A DNA stretch of 64,000 nt from Phocaeicola vulgatus ATCC 8482 (lineage in GTDB: Bacteria > Bacteroidota > Bacteroidia > Bacteroidales > Bacteroidaceae), in assembly GCF_000012825.1 (NCBI RefSeq), contig NC_009614.1, forward strand, positions 1,240,001 through 1,304,000, in the 5' to 3' direction. Both the position numbers and the translations under genes were made by a program. Under the pieces are notes generated by a model. That model was given only the letters and a program-made list of their open reading frames with translations. It ran no database searches and had not been told where the DNA came from. Of this stretch, positions 34,101 through 42,008 are shown in pieces (position 1 is the first letter of the stretch; the number at the start of each line of letters is the position of its first letter).

Positions 34101-34629
34101 AGTACGGGATGAGATTCTCCGGATGGCGGCTGCAGACAAGACGGACATACGTGTCGCAACGGAAGAGTATCTGGCCCGGATGGCCGAGGCCGGTACGGAC
34201 CAATCCTCATGGGACAGGATTGTCACCGCCTTCCGGAATCTCCTCCGAAAGCTGGGCTTCTGCCTGGAAATCGGCACAAGGGAACTGAGGGGCATACTCG
34301 CCGCCAGCCGGAAAAATCTCACCGGAATTGCGGAACCGGCCGTAATACAGACGGCAAGAGGAGACCTTGAACTCTCCTGCGGATACGGGCGGGCGGTTCT
34401 CAGGCGGCAAGGGGTCGAAACGGATGCGACCTCCCTTCTGGAACGGATGAGAAAAGCGGGGATCAGCCCCGCCTCTCTCGGGCAGGAGGACTGGAAAGCC
34501 GTCTTTAACGGCGGCATCATCCTTCCCGACGGCAGGAAGCTCATGGCCGTAAGGGAACCGGCCGGATACGGGATGAGGATATCCGGTGTGTCACCGGGGA
34601 GTGCAAGAGAGTCGGGAATGGAAATGTAA
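31168..34629 (+). CDS. Polyvalent protein: ADP-ribosyltransferase-like and metallopeptidase-like domains
   Basis: A 1153-residue multi-domain protein of the polyvalent type described for phages and conjugative elements. Residues about 30-265 begin with NGEPLVVHHGTP and GLIFTSVDAEKA, an ART-like fold. Residues about 275-545 form a second, clearer ART-like domain (VYHGSPASFGHFDHAFTGTG, then AYGWGTYVTEVKGIARKYA). Residues about 600-870 include H724-E-I-Q-H728 in SVLAHEIQHAIQTMEG, a zincin motif. Near the end LLHEGVAHYGLRKL (H947-E-G-V-A-H952) is a second, phage-type peptidase motif. No signal peptide. Such proteins are thought to travel into the recipient with the DNA and counter host defences. 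It lies between the repeat proteins and the coupling protein gene. The enzymatic activities are predictions. Confidence 0.75.
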   Translation: MTHTSDKHVTDEELELVTRGKADGIYMKAPNGSPTSLNERQWVQVRTRAFKNWFGDWENVPEAASRIVDENGEPLVVHHGTPLRRDQITPERGWQRDGITYIPQKAPFHTFKGGEYSGLIFTSVDAEKARGIAETRAMSMPDDKYGNEQWTEEGYVYDLYVNSRNPFDPKDGQAVKKILQSLGSEIPVLSFYGGKGGTVSPEKALELASSKRNCWMLTETPEFLSKIREAGYDGLVGYDEGVKYIAVMSPGQLKDAYENTGAFSTSNDNIRFRQVYHGSPASFGHFDHAFTGTGEGAQAYGWGTYVTEVKGIARKYAAIGIKRGNHITYDGEPLSPVLDNEYYFDEVWRIWKRQILSSTDVDSLKRNISSVYMDGRIASAHSGRRKAFERQKQELLSDIDAGRIRIEPPRHLYTVEIPEDNGMNYLYWDRPVSAEQQGKIFLQLRKERFFFPEATAEFWSGRSHVWNSGKEFYGFLDHMFMNPDRDTDSQRLASGFLSRAGFTGIDYPAECSTGGRADGARNYVIFSEADLKITAHERFRFIGEKGASRLDRSEGASLRLENLAVAREMEKSGKDAGTIKAATGWERGADSKWRYETADFEYHPAGDLGYSRLLEKQSWHGELENLLDRQIEGETLSEAEWKRFEELTELAAGLKEQDELRERIYLDDYVKDDELFQAYPEMKRTRLEFVDLPSADYCGGYLHPDNRIVINISRTDDVRSVLAHEIQHAIQTMEGFARGSNPGEFKNTVENVILDIVRATDGRILEGGGFDNTPKGIFAALDRKVPYGTILRHYDYPLSLVAEKYGYENIFDLVNDIGRFKSGIQEYRSTAGEVEARNVESRLDFTSAQRRNTLAVSTEDIARDGQIFLSRDVRMDELARHVSFLAGKLHIPVEVIRHADEAGSPDIRDLLSCGKDIRGWYDIPSQRICLYLPHARGKADVERTLLHEGVAHYGLRKLAGPKHMDAFLDDIFNGCGEKVRDEILRMAAADKTDIRVATEEYLARMAEAGTDQSSWDRIVTAFRNLLRKLGFCLEIGTRELRGILAASRKNLTGIAEPAVIQTARGDLELSCGYGRAVLRRQGVETDATSLLERMRKAGISPASLGQEDWKAVFNGGIILPDGRKLMAVREPAGYGMRISGVSPGSARESGMEM

Positions 34630-34652
34630 AACAGGATACGGAAAAATAAGAT

Positions 34653-34973
34653 ATGGACGAGTGCGGTGAAAAAAACACTATAAGCCTTTCATGGGGAAGG
34701 CGGGAAATCCGGATTTCCGGAGAAGGGGCCACCCTGTATGTGAACGGTGTCCCCCATGACATGACCATGATGCTGGAGACTATCCGTGGAGCCGGCGCGA
34801 GGCCGGAAAGGATATCCCCGGCCAGATGGATCTCCCTGTTGAGGGGACGGCCTACCGTGCTGCCGGGATGTGAAAGCCCCCTGGTCATGGTACGGGTCCC
34901 TTCCGGATATACGGTCAGGTGTCTGTTTCCGGCCGGGGAAAAGGGACACTCCTTCCAGGCGGAAATGCAGTAA
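34653..34973 (+). CDS. Small beta-rich protein, unknown function
   Basis: A 106-residue product starting MDECGEKNTISLSWGRREIR, 23 nt after the polyvalent gene. Alternating hydrophobic residues (ISLSWGRREIRISGEGATLYV) suggest beta strands, then a helix with MTMMLETIRGAGA. No signal peptide or known motif is visible. It could be a small accessory or immunity-type partner of the polyvalent protein, from position only. AT-rich sequence with a weak TTACTT/AAGTAAA repeat (34984-35012) separates it from the coupling protein gene. Confidence 0.55.
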   Translation: MDECGEKNTISLSWGRREIRISGEGATLYVNGVPHDMTMMLETIRGAGARPERISPARWISLLRGRPTVLPGCESPLVMVRVPSGYTVRCLFPAGEKGHSFQAEMQ

Positions 34974-35040
34974 TTGGACCGGATTACTTATAAAGTATGA
35001 TATTAATAAAGTAAATAGCTGTAAAAACTAAAAAAGTACA

Positions 35041-36645
35041 ATGGAACATTACATTTTCTATTGCAAGCTGTCGCTTCTGGCAGTGCTGTCACTGATAACG
35101 GCCTGCTGCATGCTGAGCCGGAGATGGTATGTCAACCTGGTCGCATTTCTTGCATGCCTCTCGGGCGAGACCTTTCTGGCCCACCTGTTCTTCCCCGGAT
35201 ACATGCTGTGTCCGGCGGCCGCCTCGTTCATAATCCTCTTCCTTTCCCGGATATGGGACCTGTCCAGAACCCCGGCAAAGGGGAACGGGGCTGATCCCAT
35301 CCGGCTGCCGGTCAGGTCAGGAATCCGGGAGTCCCGGCTCGAATTCTATTACCATTACTCCAACTTCCTGGTTTACGGAGGGGCCGGTTCCGGAAAGACG
35401 AAAAGTATCGGAAAATGGCTTCTGAGCGAATACATGCGGCTGGGATTCGCCGGATTCATCTATGACTTCAAGGATACGGACTATACCCGTACCGCCTACA
35501 ACCTCATTAAAAGGCACAGGTATCCGCACAAGTTCTACTATGTCAGTTTCGACAGGCCTGAACGGTCGTACCGGTTCAACCCGCTCAAGGTGGTGAGGGA
35601 CCGCACGGAACTGATCCAGCTGATGGAGGACGTGCTGCTCGCGCTGCTTCCCAAGAAGGAACAGCAGAACGAATGGGTCGCCGGAGGTCTGGGCATCCTC
35701 CGCGGCGTGGCGTTCCGGTTCTGGGACGAGTTCCCCGAGCATTGCACGCTGCCGCATATACTGGCCTTCATCATGACCGCCTCGGCAAGGCAGCTCTCCC
35801 TGTTCCTGCAGCAGAACCTCGTGTCGGAAATGCTGGCCGGCGCCTATCTGAAGGCGGAAGGTTCCGAGAAGACCCAGGCATCCTATCTCTCCACGCTGTG
35901 TAACAATCTGGCCACCGTTTCACAGAACGAGGAGATCGCCTATGTCCTTTCAGGGGACGATTTCGATTTCAACCTGATCGATCCGGAAAATCCGAAACTT
36001 TTTGCCATCAGCAACAACTTCTCCAAGAACTCGGTCTATGCTCCGGTCATCGGCATGCTCATGACCATATCTTCCCGGCAGTTCACCATGCGGAACAAGG
36101 TTCCTTTCGTCTATTTCCTGGACGAGATGACGACAGTCAATATCAAAAACTTTGAGACGCTGCCTTCCGTCCTGCGTGAGTATCTTTGCGCCTTTGTTCT
36201 TTTAACACAGTCCGGTTCCAAGGTGGAGAACCAGTATGGCAGGCTCGACCGTTCATCCGTGGAAGCCAACTTCGGGAACCAGTTTTTCGGACGGACCAAA
36301 GACGTGGAGTCATTGAAATATTATCCCATGATGTTCGGAAAGGAGGAAAAGGAACGGAGATCCCGCAGCGCGGGAAAAAGCGGGGGAAGCACGAACAGGA
36401 GCGTGACCGTATCGTCCCAGAAAGAGGACATCTATCAGGGAAAGGATTTTGCGGATCTGGAACCCGGGGAGTTCATCGGTTCCGCCACGCGTGCCAACGT
36501 CAGCTACTTCAAGGTAAAGCTGGAGATGTATGACGACAGGAACGAGGAGCCCCTGCCCGATGTTCGGGTCCTTGAGCCGGGAGAGCTGGGCAGGAACTTC
36601 GCAAGGATTCTTGAGGAGGTACGGGAGCTGTTCCCGTGTGAGTGA
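35041..36645 (+). CDS. Type IV coupling protein (TraG/VirD4/TraD family)
   Basis: A 534-residue membrane ATPase. N-terminal hydrophobic helices at about 5-25, 30-50 and 55-75 anchor it. Walker A is G113-G-A-G-S-G-K119-T120, and Walker B is YFLDEM with D361-E362. The C-terminal TraD/TraG part contains AFVLLTQSGSKVENQYG and VEANFGNQFFGRT. Coupling proteins hand the relaxase-DNA complex to the secretion channel. It converges on the relaxase gene with 12 nt between stops. The size is small for a VirD4, as in mobilisable Bacteroides elements. Confidence 0.92.
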   Translation: MEHYIFYCKLSLLAVLSLITACCMLSRRWYVNLVAFLACLSGETFLAHLFFPGYMLCPAAASFIILFLSRIWDLSRTPAKGNGADPIRLPVRSGIRESRLEFYYHYSNFLVYGGAGSGKTKSIGKWLLSEYMRLGFAGFIYDFKDTDYTRTAYNLIKRHRYPHKFYYVSFDRPERSYRFNPLKVVRDRTELIQLMEDVLLALLPKKEQQNEWVAGGLGILRGVAFRFWDEFPEHCTLPHILAFIMTASARQLSLFLQQNLVSEMLAGAYLKAEGSEKTQASYLSTLCNNLATVSQNEEIAYVLSGDDFDFNLIDPENPKLFAISNNFSKNSVYAPVIGMLMTISSRQFTMRNKVPFVYFLDEMTTVNIKNFETLPSVLREYLCAFVLLTQSGSKVENQYGRLDRSSVEANFGNQFFGRTKDVESLKYYPMMFGKEEKERRSRSAGKSGGSTNRSVTVSSQKEDIYQGKDFADLEPGEFIGSATRANVSYFKVKLEMYDDRNEEPLPDVRVLEPGELGRNFARILEEVRELFPCE

Positions 36646-36657
36646 ACGGACCGGCCC

Positions 36658-37608
36658 TCATCTTTCCCTTCCGGTCAGAAGATCGGTCCCCAGCCTTTTC
36701 AGTTCCTGGATGATGGCCTTCCTGGGATTCACCACGAACCGGTACAGACGGCAGACATTCATGTACAGCCGCCTTTCCTCCCTGAACTCCCCGTGCAGGA
36801 TCTCACGCTTGATTCTCGATACAGTCTCGTTCCGCAACTCGTTCCTTACCTTCCATTCCCCGGAATATTCCTTCAGGCCCTCATCCTTGGACCGGCAGTA
36901 AGGGAAGTAGCCATACAGCCGGTTGAACCTGGAGGCGCACCGGGCGGACCACTGGGAACGGTCAAAGCCGACCACCACATCCCTGCCGTCGAGAACCTGC
37001 CGGTTTCCCCTGCTCTTGGACAGCGGGGAAAGGGACACGGTCTGGGATCTGTCCATGCGGGAGACGATAATATGCACATGCAGCTGCAGTCCCGGCTTCC
37101 TTTCACCGGCTTTTGCCTTGCCGGCTTTCACCTCGGGATCATCGCCTTTATAGTGGCGTTCTGTTTCCACACGCCCATACCATACCAGATCGTCACCGGA
37201 CCTGATCTTCTCCCGGTAAAAATTACGGGCATATTCATCCATGCACTCACGGGTGAGCCGTTTCATTTCAGCCAGGACTTCTTTCTGCTGCTCCGGGGAG
37301 AGCTCCGGGAATTCACCGGTCTTTTCCCCGGTCACTTTTTCAATGAGGTGCTGCTGCTCCTCACCGCTGGGATTGATGGTGAGCATATAGAACTTGTCGT
37401 CGTTCCGTTTCAGTGTCCTGTGGTTGTTGTCCATATGATGCATGACGGTCAGAGGGGTCACATAGTCCTCTTTCTGTGAAAAAAAATTATCATAATAAGG
37501 ACGTTCCTCCTTCAGCTCCTTGCTGAGATATTCCACCAGCTGCACGCATTTTCCCTTGTTGTCCGACACGCCCGGAGTATTTACAGGCCGGTGGACTTTA
37601 CAGTACAT
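36658..37608 (-). CDS. Mobilisation relaxase (DUF5712/MobB-like)
   Basis: A 316-residue protein when started at the ATG that overlaps the upstream gene by 11 nt; the frame extends 63 nt further but that part reads as shadow sequence. The HxH motif H177-V-H179 in LQLHVHIIVSRMD, with conserved downstream SPLSKSRGN, matches the metal-binding site of DUF5712 mobilisation relaxases. Tyr residues in ERPYYDNFF near residue 40 are candidates for the nucleophile. The enzyme would nick oriT in the region upstream of bfmA and lead the strand through the coupling protein. The N-terminal GVSDNKGKCVQLVEYLSKE is also typical. Confidence 0.85.
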   Translation of the reverse strand: MYCKVHRPVNTPGVSDNKGKCVQLVEYLSKELKEERPYYDNFFSQKEDYVTPLTVMHHMDNNHRTLKRNDDKFYMLTINPSGEEQQHLIEKVTGEKTGEFPELSPEQQKEVLAEMKRLTRECMDEYARNFYREKIRSGDDLVWYGRVETERHYKGDDPEVKAGKAKAGERKPGLQLHVHIIVSRMDRSQTVSLSPLSKSRGNRQVLDGRDVVVGFDRSQWSARCASRFNRLYGYFPYCRSKDEGLKEYSGEWKVRNELRNETVSRIKREILHGEFREERRLYMNVCRLYRFVVNPRKAIIQELKRLGTDLLTGRER

Positions 37609-38140
37609 ATTCCTCGTTGATCTTCTTGATGAGCAGCTGCAGGGTGCTGACGGGAACCTTGACATCATCATTGAATTTCACCTTCGGGAACTTGTCCGGA
37701 TTGAGCTGGAATTTTATCAGTTCTGCCAGCCTGCGGAGCTTCTCCCGTTCTTTTTCCACATCCGCCGGGGAGCCCTCCCCGTACTCCGCCAGCTGTTGCT
37801 GGAGCTTCCTGTTCCTTTCCTGCAGATCATGCATCTCATTCATCAGCCTTGCATAGTCCGGGGATTCATGGAGGCCGCCTCCCATGCCGACCAGTTTATC
37901 AAGAATGGGCTTGAAGATGTCACGTTCCTGGGACTTTATGATCTTAATAAGATCCTCAATTCTTTTCTCCACCAAGGCTGTCGGATTTTTGGATGCGTAA
38001 CGGGGGTTGAATCCCGTTATTTCAAAAAAAGTAATCATTCTGTCCACACAGACACTGACCGTATCGCTTCCCTTAAAGGTGTCCAGACGGGCTTTTACCG
38101 TGGGAGTAAGCCTGACCGACTTTATTGAATGTTCTTTCAT
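37598..38140 (-). CDS. BfmA/BtgA-family mobilisation accessory protein
   Basis: A 180-residue protein. The N-terminus (SIKSVRLTPTVKARLDTFKG...SVCVDRMITFFEITGF) fits a ribbon-helix-helix-like oriT-binding domain. Residues about 95-145 form a coiled coil (MNEMHDLQERNRKLQQQLAE, EKEREKLRRLAE). This is the BfmA/BtgA layout: a DNA-binding accessory that recruits the relaxase to oriT. It overlaps the relaxase gene at its 3' end, and the 625-nt gap upstream holds nested inverted repeats. Confidence 0.88.
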   Translation of the reverse strand: MKEHSIKSVRLTPTVKARLDTFKGSDTVSVCVDRMITFFEITGFNPRYASKNPTALVEKRIEDLIKIIKSQERDIFKPILDKLVGMGGGLHESPDYARLMNEMHDLQERNRKLQQQLAEYGEGSPADVEKEREKLRRLAELIKFQLNPDKFPKVKFNDDVKVPVSTLQLLIKKINEEYVL

Positions 38141-38437
38141 GTTGTATGCGTTTTAGTTATACATGTAAATAGCTGTCACAAAGCTACTTGTTTTTGTTTT
38201 CTCCTGCAAGCGCCACCTGTCGCAGAGAGGTAAAAGTTTTATAACTTGCTGAAAATTAGTAAAATATCGGACACGCATACGGAGATGCCCACAACTTAAC
38301 CCACTGCGAACCAGAGAGAAAGGAGAAAAGGTGCATACAAATGTATGCGCGACCTGTAACATTGCATATAATTAAACTATTGTATATCAACGCTATGCGT
38401 CGATTCATGTTCACGTGTGCGGGAACACCTCTTGCTC

Positions 38438-38491
38438 TTCCTTATTAGGAATTCACTAAGGGGATGAACCCCTTAGCCCCCCGGTAAGGAA
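38438..38491. other. Candidate oriT: nested inverted repeats upstream of bfmA/relaxase
   Basis: CTAAGGGG (38456-38463) pairs with CCCCTTAG (38469-38476) around ATGAA; outside it TTCCTTA (38438-38444) pairs with TAAGGAA (38485-38491), and TTCCT/AGGAA form a small palindrome on the left. Immediately right is a C-rich run. Another hairpin, GCATAC-AAAT-GTATGC, lies at 38333-38348. Both fall in the 625-nt gene-free stretch (38141-38765) upstream of the relaxase operon, the expected place for oriT. I cannot identify the nick site. Confidence 0.5.
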
Positions 38492-38765
38492 GGGCAGCGT
38501 GGCATGTCCGGAACAAGGCGTTTTTAGGGGAGGTCCATCCCATGAAAAGAAATGACATGCAGAAAAGGGGAAAACGTATGGAGGAAATGACGGGCATGTG
38601 GAAAAATCCCCATGAAAGAAGGAAAAACGGCTCACAGAAATACCGGATACAACTTTTAGCAGAAGCAAAACAAAGCTAACACGCTGATAAATAGCATGAT
38701 AAAACTTGGATATTCGAAGAAAAATCATTACCTTTGATATGTGATAATAAAGGAGATAACATCTT

Positions 38766-39713
38766 ATGAATGAACAAATTAGAACCATTTTAGCCGAGGA
38801 CGGTACAAAGACCTCGAAAATCCGAAAACTTCTGCTGCTCGGACTCACCCACCGTGAAATTGCCGATCTTGTAACCCGTGGAAACCGTGGGTTTGTATGG
38901 AATGTCTACAAGAGAATGAGGGACGAGGGGCTGATCGTATCCGCAGGGACTCCCACCGCCACCACCACACCCGAACTTGATTATTCTTTCAGAAGGAAAT
39001 TCGGTGTCGAGATAGAAGCCTATAACTGCACATGCCAGCGGCTCGTACGCGAGCTGACGGAAGCGGGAATCGAGGTGGCTTCGGAAAGATACAACCATGA
39101 CCTCCGTCCGCACTGGAAACTGGTAACGGACAGCAGTCTGAACGGGAATGACACATTCGAACTCGTAAGCCCCATACTGGAGGGAGAGGACGGACTGGAG
39201 AAGCTGGAGAGGGTCTGCTGGGTGCTGGACTCCTGTAATGTCAAGATTAATGGAAGCTGCGGATTGCATGTGCACATGAATGCGGAGGACTTCAACATCA
39301 CTACATGGCGGAACCTGCTGCTTTCCTACAAGCATGCCGAAGCGGAAATAGACAAGTTCATGCCAGCCTCGCGCAGGGGCGGCAGCAACACTTACTGTGG
39401 CTCCCTCATCCAGTTTCCCGATGAGCGGATACGCTCGGCACGAAACATCAGGGAACTTCAGGGGCTGTTCCCCAGCAGGTATATGAAAGTGAACCTTCAA
39501 GCCTATTCACGCCACAGGACGGTAGAGTTCCGCCAGCATTCGGGAACCATCAGTTTTACAAAAATAGAAAATTGGGTGTGTTTTCTCGACAGAATGATTA
39601 CCTTTGCATCCGTGGGTTCTCTGCCTGCAGGAATCAGACTGGAAGATTTTCCTTTCCTGGGAGAGAAACAAAAGTTGTATTATAAATTAAGAACAAAAAA
39701 ATTAGCCGTATGA
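38766..39713 (+). CDS. Amidoligase-family enzyme with N-terminal helix-turn-helix
   Basis: A 315-residue protein. Residues about 1-55 resemble a small helix-turn-helix (KIRKLLLLGLTHREIADLVTRG). From about 75 it matches the amidoligase family (COOH-NH2 ligase, related to glutamine synthetase/gamma-glutamylcysteine ligase): FGVEIEAYN, HWKLVTDSSLNG, FELVSPILEGEDG, CGLHVHMNAEDF, RYMKVNLQAYSRHRTVEFRQHSGT. These carry the Glu and His residues expected to bind metal and ATP. Such enzymes form amide bonds on peptides or proteins. It overlaps the next small gene by 4 nt. The role in a mobile element is unknown; cell-wall or protein modification have been suggested for relatives. Confidence 0.85.
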   Translation: MNEQIRTILAEDGTKTSKIRKLLLLGLTHREIADLVTRGNRGFVWNVYKRMRDEGLIVSAGTPTATTTPELDYSFRRKFGVEIEAYNCTCQRLVRELTEAGIEVASERYNHDLRPHWKLVTDSSLNGNDTFELVSPILEGEDGLEKLERVCWVLDSCNVKINGSCGLHVHMNAEDFNITTWRNLLLSYKHAEAEIDKFMPASRRGGSNTYCGSLIQFPDERIRSARNIRELQGLFPSRYMKVNLQAYSRHRTVEFRQHSGTISFTKIENWVCFLDRMITFASVGSLPAGIRLEDFPFLGEKQKLYYKLRTKKLAV

Positions 39714-39955
39714 ATAATATGAACAAGAAGACATATATGTTGCCTGGTGACGAGCGTATCGTTGCCGGCAACGCCGAAGAGTTTGTGCATGAACTCCGTG
39801 TGGGCAGCTGGATGGATTCCGACTGTACCGACGAGCAGTATATGCACAATTTTGCCGAACGTTATGTGGTGCAGGCCGGGGTGAGGATTGCCACCGATAC
39901 TCCGGAGAAATTCCTATCCGATCTCATACGGACAGGATATGCAAAAGAAATATAA
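39710..39955 (+). CDS. Small acidic protein coupled to the amidoligase gene
   Basis: An 81-residue protein starting on the ATGA overlap with the amidoligase stop. It is acidic in the middle (RVGSWMDSDCTDEQYM) and has a helical C-terminus (TPEKFLSDLIRTGYAKEI). No known motif. Translational coupling and fixed position suggest it is a substrate, regulator or partner of the amidoligase. A strong terminator follows. Confidence 0.65.
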   Translation: MNNMNKKTYMLPGDERIVAGNAEEFVHELRVGSWMDSDCTDEQYMHNFAERYVVQAGVRIATDTPEKFLSDLIRTGYAKEI

Positions 39956-39983
39956 CGGACGGCTCTCCTTTATTATTACCGTG

Positions 39984-40020
39984 TCCCCATTTTCCTTTCA
40001 AGGGAAAGTGGGGATTTTTT
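39984..40020 (+). terminator. Terminator after the amidoligase pair
   Basis: TCCCCATTTTCCTTT and AGGGAAAGTGGGGA form a long stem with a 2-nt CA loop region and slight mismatch, followed by six Ts. Downstream 40021-40350 has no convincing gene. Confidence 0.88.
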
Positions 40021-40059
40021 ATAGAAACAAGTAACTTACATATAAAACTTCAGGCAATG

Positions 40060-40103
40060 ATTTACTTTTTCTATTATTATACATATATACTTTTTAAGTA
40101 AAT
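40060..40103. repeat. ATTTACTT/AAGTAAAT inverted repeat
   Basis: ATTTACTT (40060-40067) and AAGTAAAT (40096-40103) are inverted arms with a 28-nt AT-rich spacer. It is another member of the set found near parA (20301), before the polyvalent gene (31056), before traG (34984-35012) and downstream of the ParB-like gene (19093). Confidence 0.45.
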
Positions 40104-40448
40104 TGCAGAATACCGTTCACCTCCCTGCCAAACGTTTTCCCCCGTACATTTCTCAAGGAGGGCGGCATTGTCTTTGGTAAAAAAGGTACGACAGTTCCGG
40201 GAATGGCAGTCTGAAGAATAGTACCCGTCCCCGCTACAGTTCACACCCGATAAAAAATAACCTTGTTCTCACTTTTATCCGGAATGAATGTTTTTTCAAG
40301 TACGGCCGTTCCGTATATCCCGCCCAATGCGGGGAATTCTTATCCATGCATGTAATTTGTAACTTTACCAGCAGGAAAATGGAAAATGTGAATACAGCAC
40401 TTTTCCGGGGATGCCTATCTTTGCCGGCTCAAAAAGACAGACATCATT

Positions 40449-42008
40449 ATGATAACAACGAGCCGATTTTTTAAAGAGAAACAGTATATGTGGTACAAGG
40501 TTAGAGAGCTTCAGTCAAAAGGATTAAACAAGACACAGATCGGGAAGCACCTGGGAGTGGACAGAAGCACCGTGCGGAGATATCTGCAGATGTCCCGGGA
40601 AGATTTTGTAAGGCGGCGGAATTCGCATCGCAAATACACGCTGAAACTGGCAGGATACGAGGAGTATGTGCGGGGGACTCTGGAGGAATATCCGTATATA
40701 TCGGCCGCAAGGATACATGACTGGCTTAAGGAATGCTATCCGGATTTCCCGGAAGTGTGCGACAAGACCGTATTCAATTTTGTAGAAAAGGTGCGCTGCA
40801 AATATGGCATCGGAAAGAAGTCGGAGGCCAGGATACGCAGGGACTATGAGAAACTGCCGGACACCCCCTACGGGGAGTATGCGCAGGCGGATTTCGGGGA
40901 GAAATGGATGTCAGCGGGAAACGGCAGAAGCACGAAAGTCTATTTTTTTGCGATCGTCCTGGCACGTTCACGTTACAAGTTCACCTTTTTCGCCCGCCGC
41001 CCTTTCGACACGGAACTCGCCATCTATGCACATGAGTGTGCTTTTGAGTATTTCGGAGGGAAACCGGAAAAGATCCTTTATGACCAGGACAGGGTGCTGA
41101 TCTCCCGGGAGAACCTGGGGGACCTGATGCTGACAAGGAAGTTCCAGACGTTTGTCAGGGAGCAGCATTTCCAGCCGGTGTTCTGCCATAAGGCCGATCC
41201 CGAGTCAAAAGGCAAGGTCGAGAACGTAGTGAAATATGTGAAGGAGAACTTCCTGGTGGCACGTGTGTTCCGTGATATTGACAGTCTGAACAGGGAGGCC
41301 CTCGAATGGCTTGAAAGGACGGGGAACGGGAAGGTGCACGGGACCACCCGTCTTGTTCCCCGGGAAGATTTTGCCGTGGAGAAAGGCTTTCTCATGCCCT
41401 ATCATGGGACGCCACAACCACCGCAGGAGGAGATGAGGGAATACCATGTACGCAAGGACAATACAGTGCAGTACAGGGGGAATTATTACAGCCTGCCATG
41501 CGGAACTTACCGGAGCGGGCAGACAACCGTCTGGCTGCAGGAAACGGAAGGGAATGTGGAGCTGTACAACAAGGATACGGGGAAACTCATCTGCCGGCAT
41601 GCGCTCTGTACCAGAAAGGGAAGGACCGTTTATGACGACTCCCACAGAAAACCGAGAAACGCCGGAGTGAAGATAGCCGAACGCATCCTTGTCCATGTGT
41701 CGGGCAACAGGGAGGTGGCCATGTGGATGGATAATCTGAAAAGGAGGAAGGAACGTTATTACAGGGATAATCTGGAGGTGATCCTGCGCATAATTCCCGG
41801 ATATGACAAGAATACACTGATAGAGGCCATACGGATATGTCTGGACAAAGGCATCTATAACGGGGATTCGGTTAAAAGCCTGTGTGAATATGTGTGCAGG
41901 GGAAAGGAAAATGGAACAGAAATATACGGACTGGAGGATCGCCTGCCCCGACAAGGCGGATTGATACAGTCTTATAACGAAATACTCAGGGATTATGACA
42001 AGACATAA
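40449..42008 (+). CDS. istA: IS21 transposase IstA
   Basis: A 519-residue DDE transposase. N-terminal helix-turn-helix ([20 protein letters not shown] and [10 protein letters not shown]), then the RNase H-like core with Asp in AQADFGEKW, Asp in YDQDR, and Glu in [13 protein letters not shown], followed by a beta-barrel domain ([19 protein letters not shown]). The frame is intact. It overlaps istB by 14 nt, the usual IS21 arrangement. It catalyses cut-and-paste or replicative joining of the element ends. Confidence 0.95.
   Translation: MITTSRFFKEKQYMWYKVRELQSKGLNKTQIGKHLGVDRSTVRRYLQMSREDFVRRRNSHRKYTLKLAGYEEYVRGTLEEYPYISAARIHDWLKECYPDFPEVCDKTVFNFVEKVRCKYGIGKKSEARIRRDYEKLPDTPYGEYAQADFGEKWMSAGNGRSTKVYFFAIVLARSRYKFTFFARRPFDTELAIYAHECAFEYFGGKPEKILYDQDRVLISRENLGDLMLTRKFQTFVREQHFQPVFCHKADPESKGKVENVVKYVKENFLVARVFRDIDSLNREALEWLERTGNGKVHGTTRLVPREDFAVEKGFLMPYHGTPQPPQEEMREYHVRKDNTVQYRGNYYSLPCGTYRSGQTTVWLQETEGNVELYNKDTGKLICRHALCTRKGRTVYDDSHRKPRNAGVKIAERILVHVSGNREVAMWMDNLKRRKERYYRDNLEVILRIIPGYDKNTLIEAIRICLDKGIYNGDSVKSLCEYVCRGKENGTEIYGLEDRLPRQGGLIQSYNEILRDYDKT

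Noticed and set aside
37609..37671. Longer N-terminus for the relaxase.
   Set aside because: The extra 21 residues (Met, Ser, Arg, Cys, Pro rich) lie inside the upstream bfmA gene; the start at 37608 fits the usual 11-nt overlap.
40120..40340. Possible gene or second IS end left of the IS21 element.
   Set aside because: No frame of meaningful length or conserved pattern is seen; only the TGTAATTT end at 40351 has a partner at the right side.
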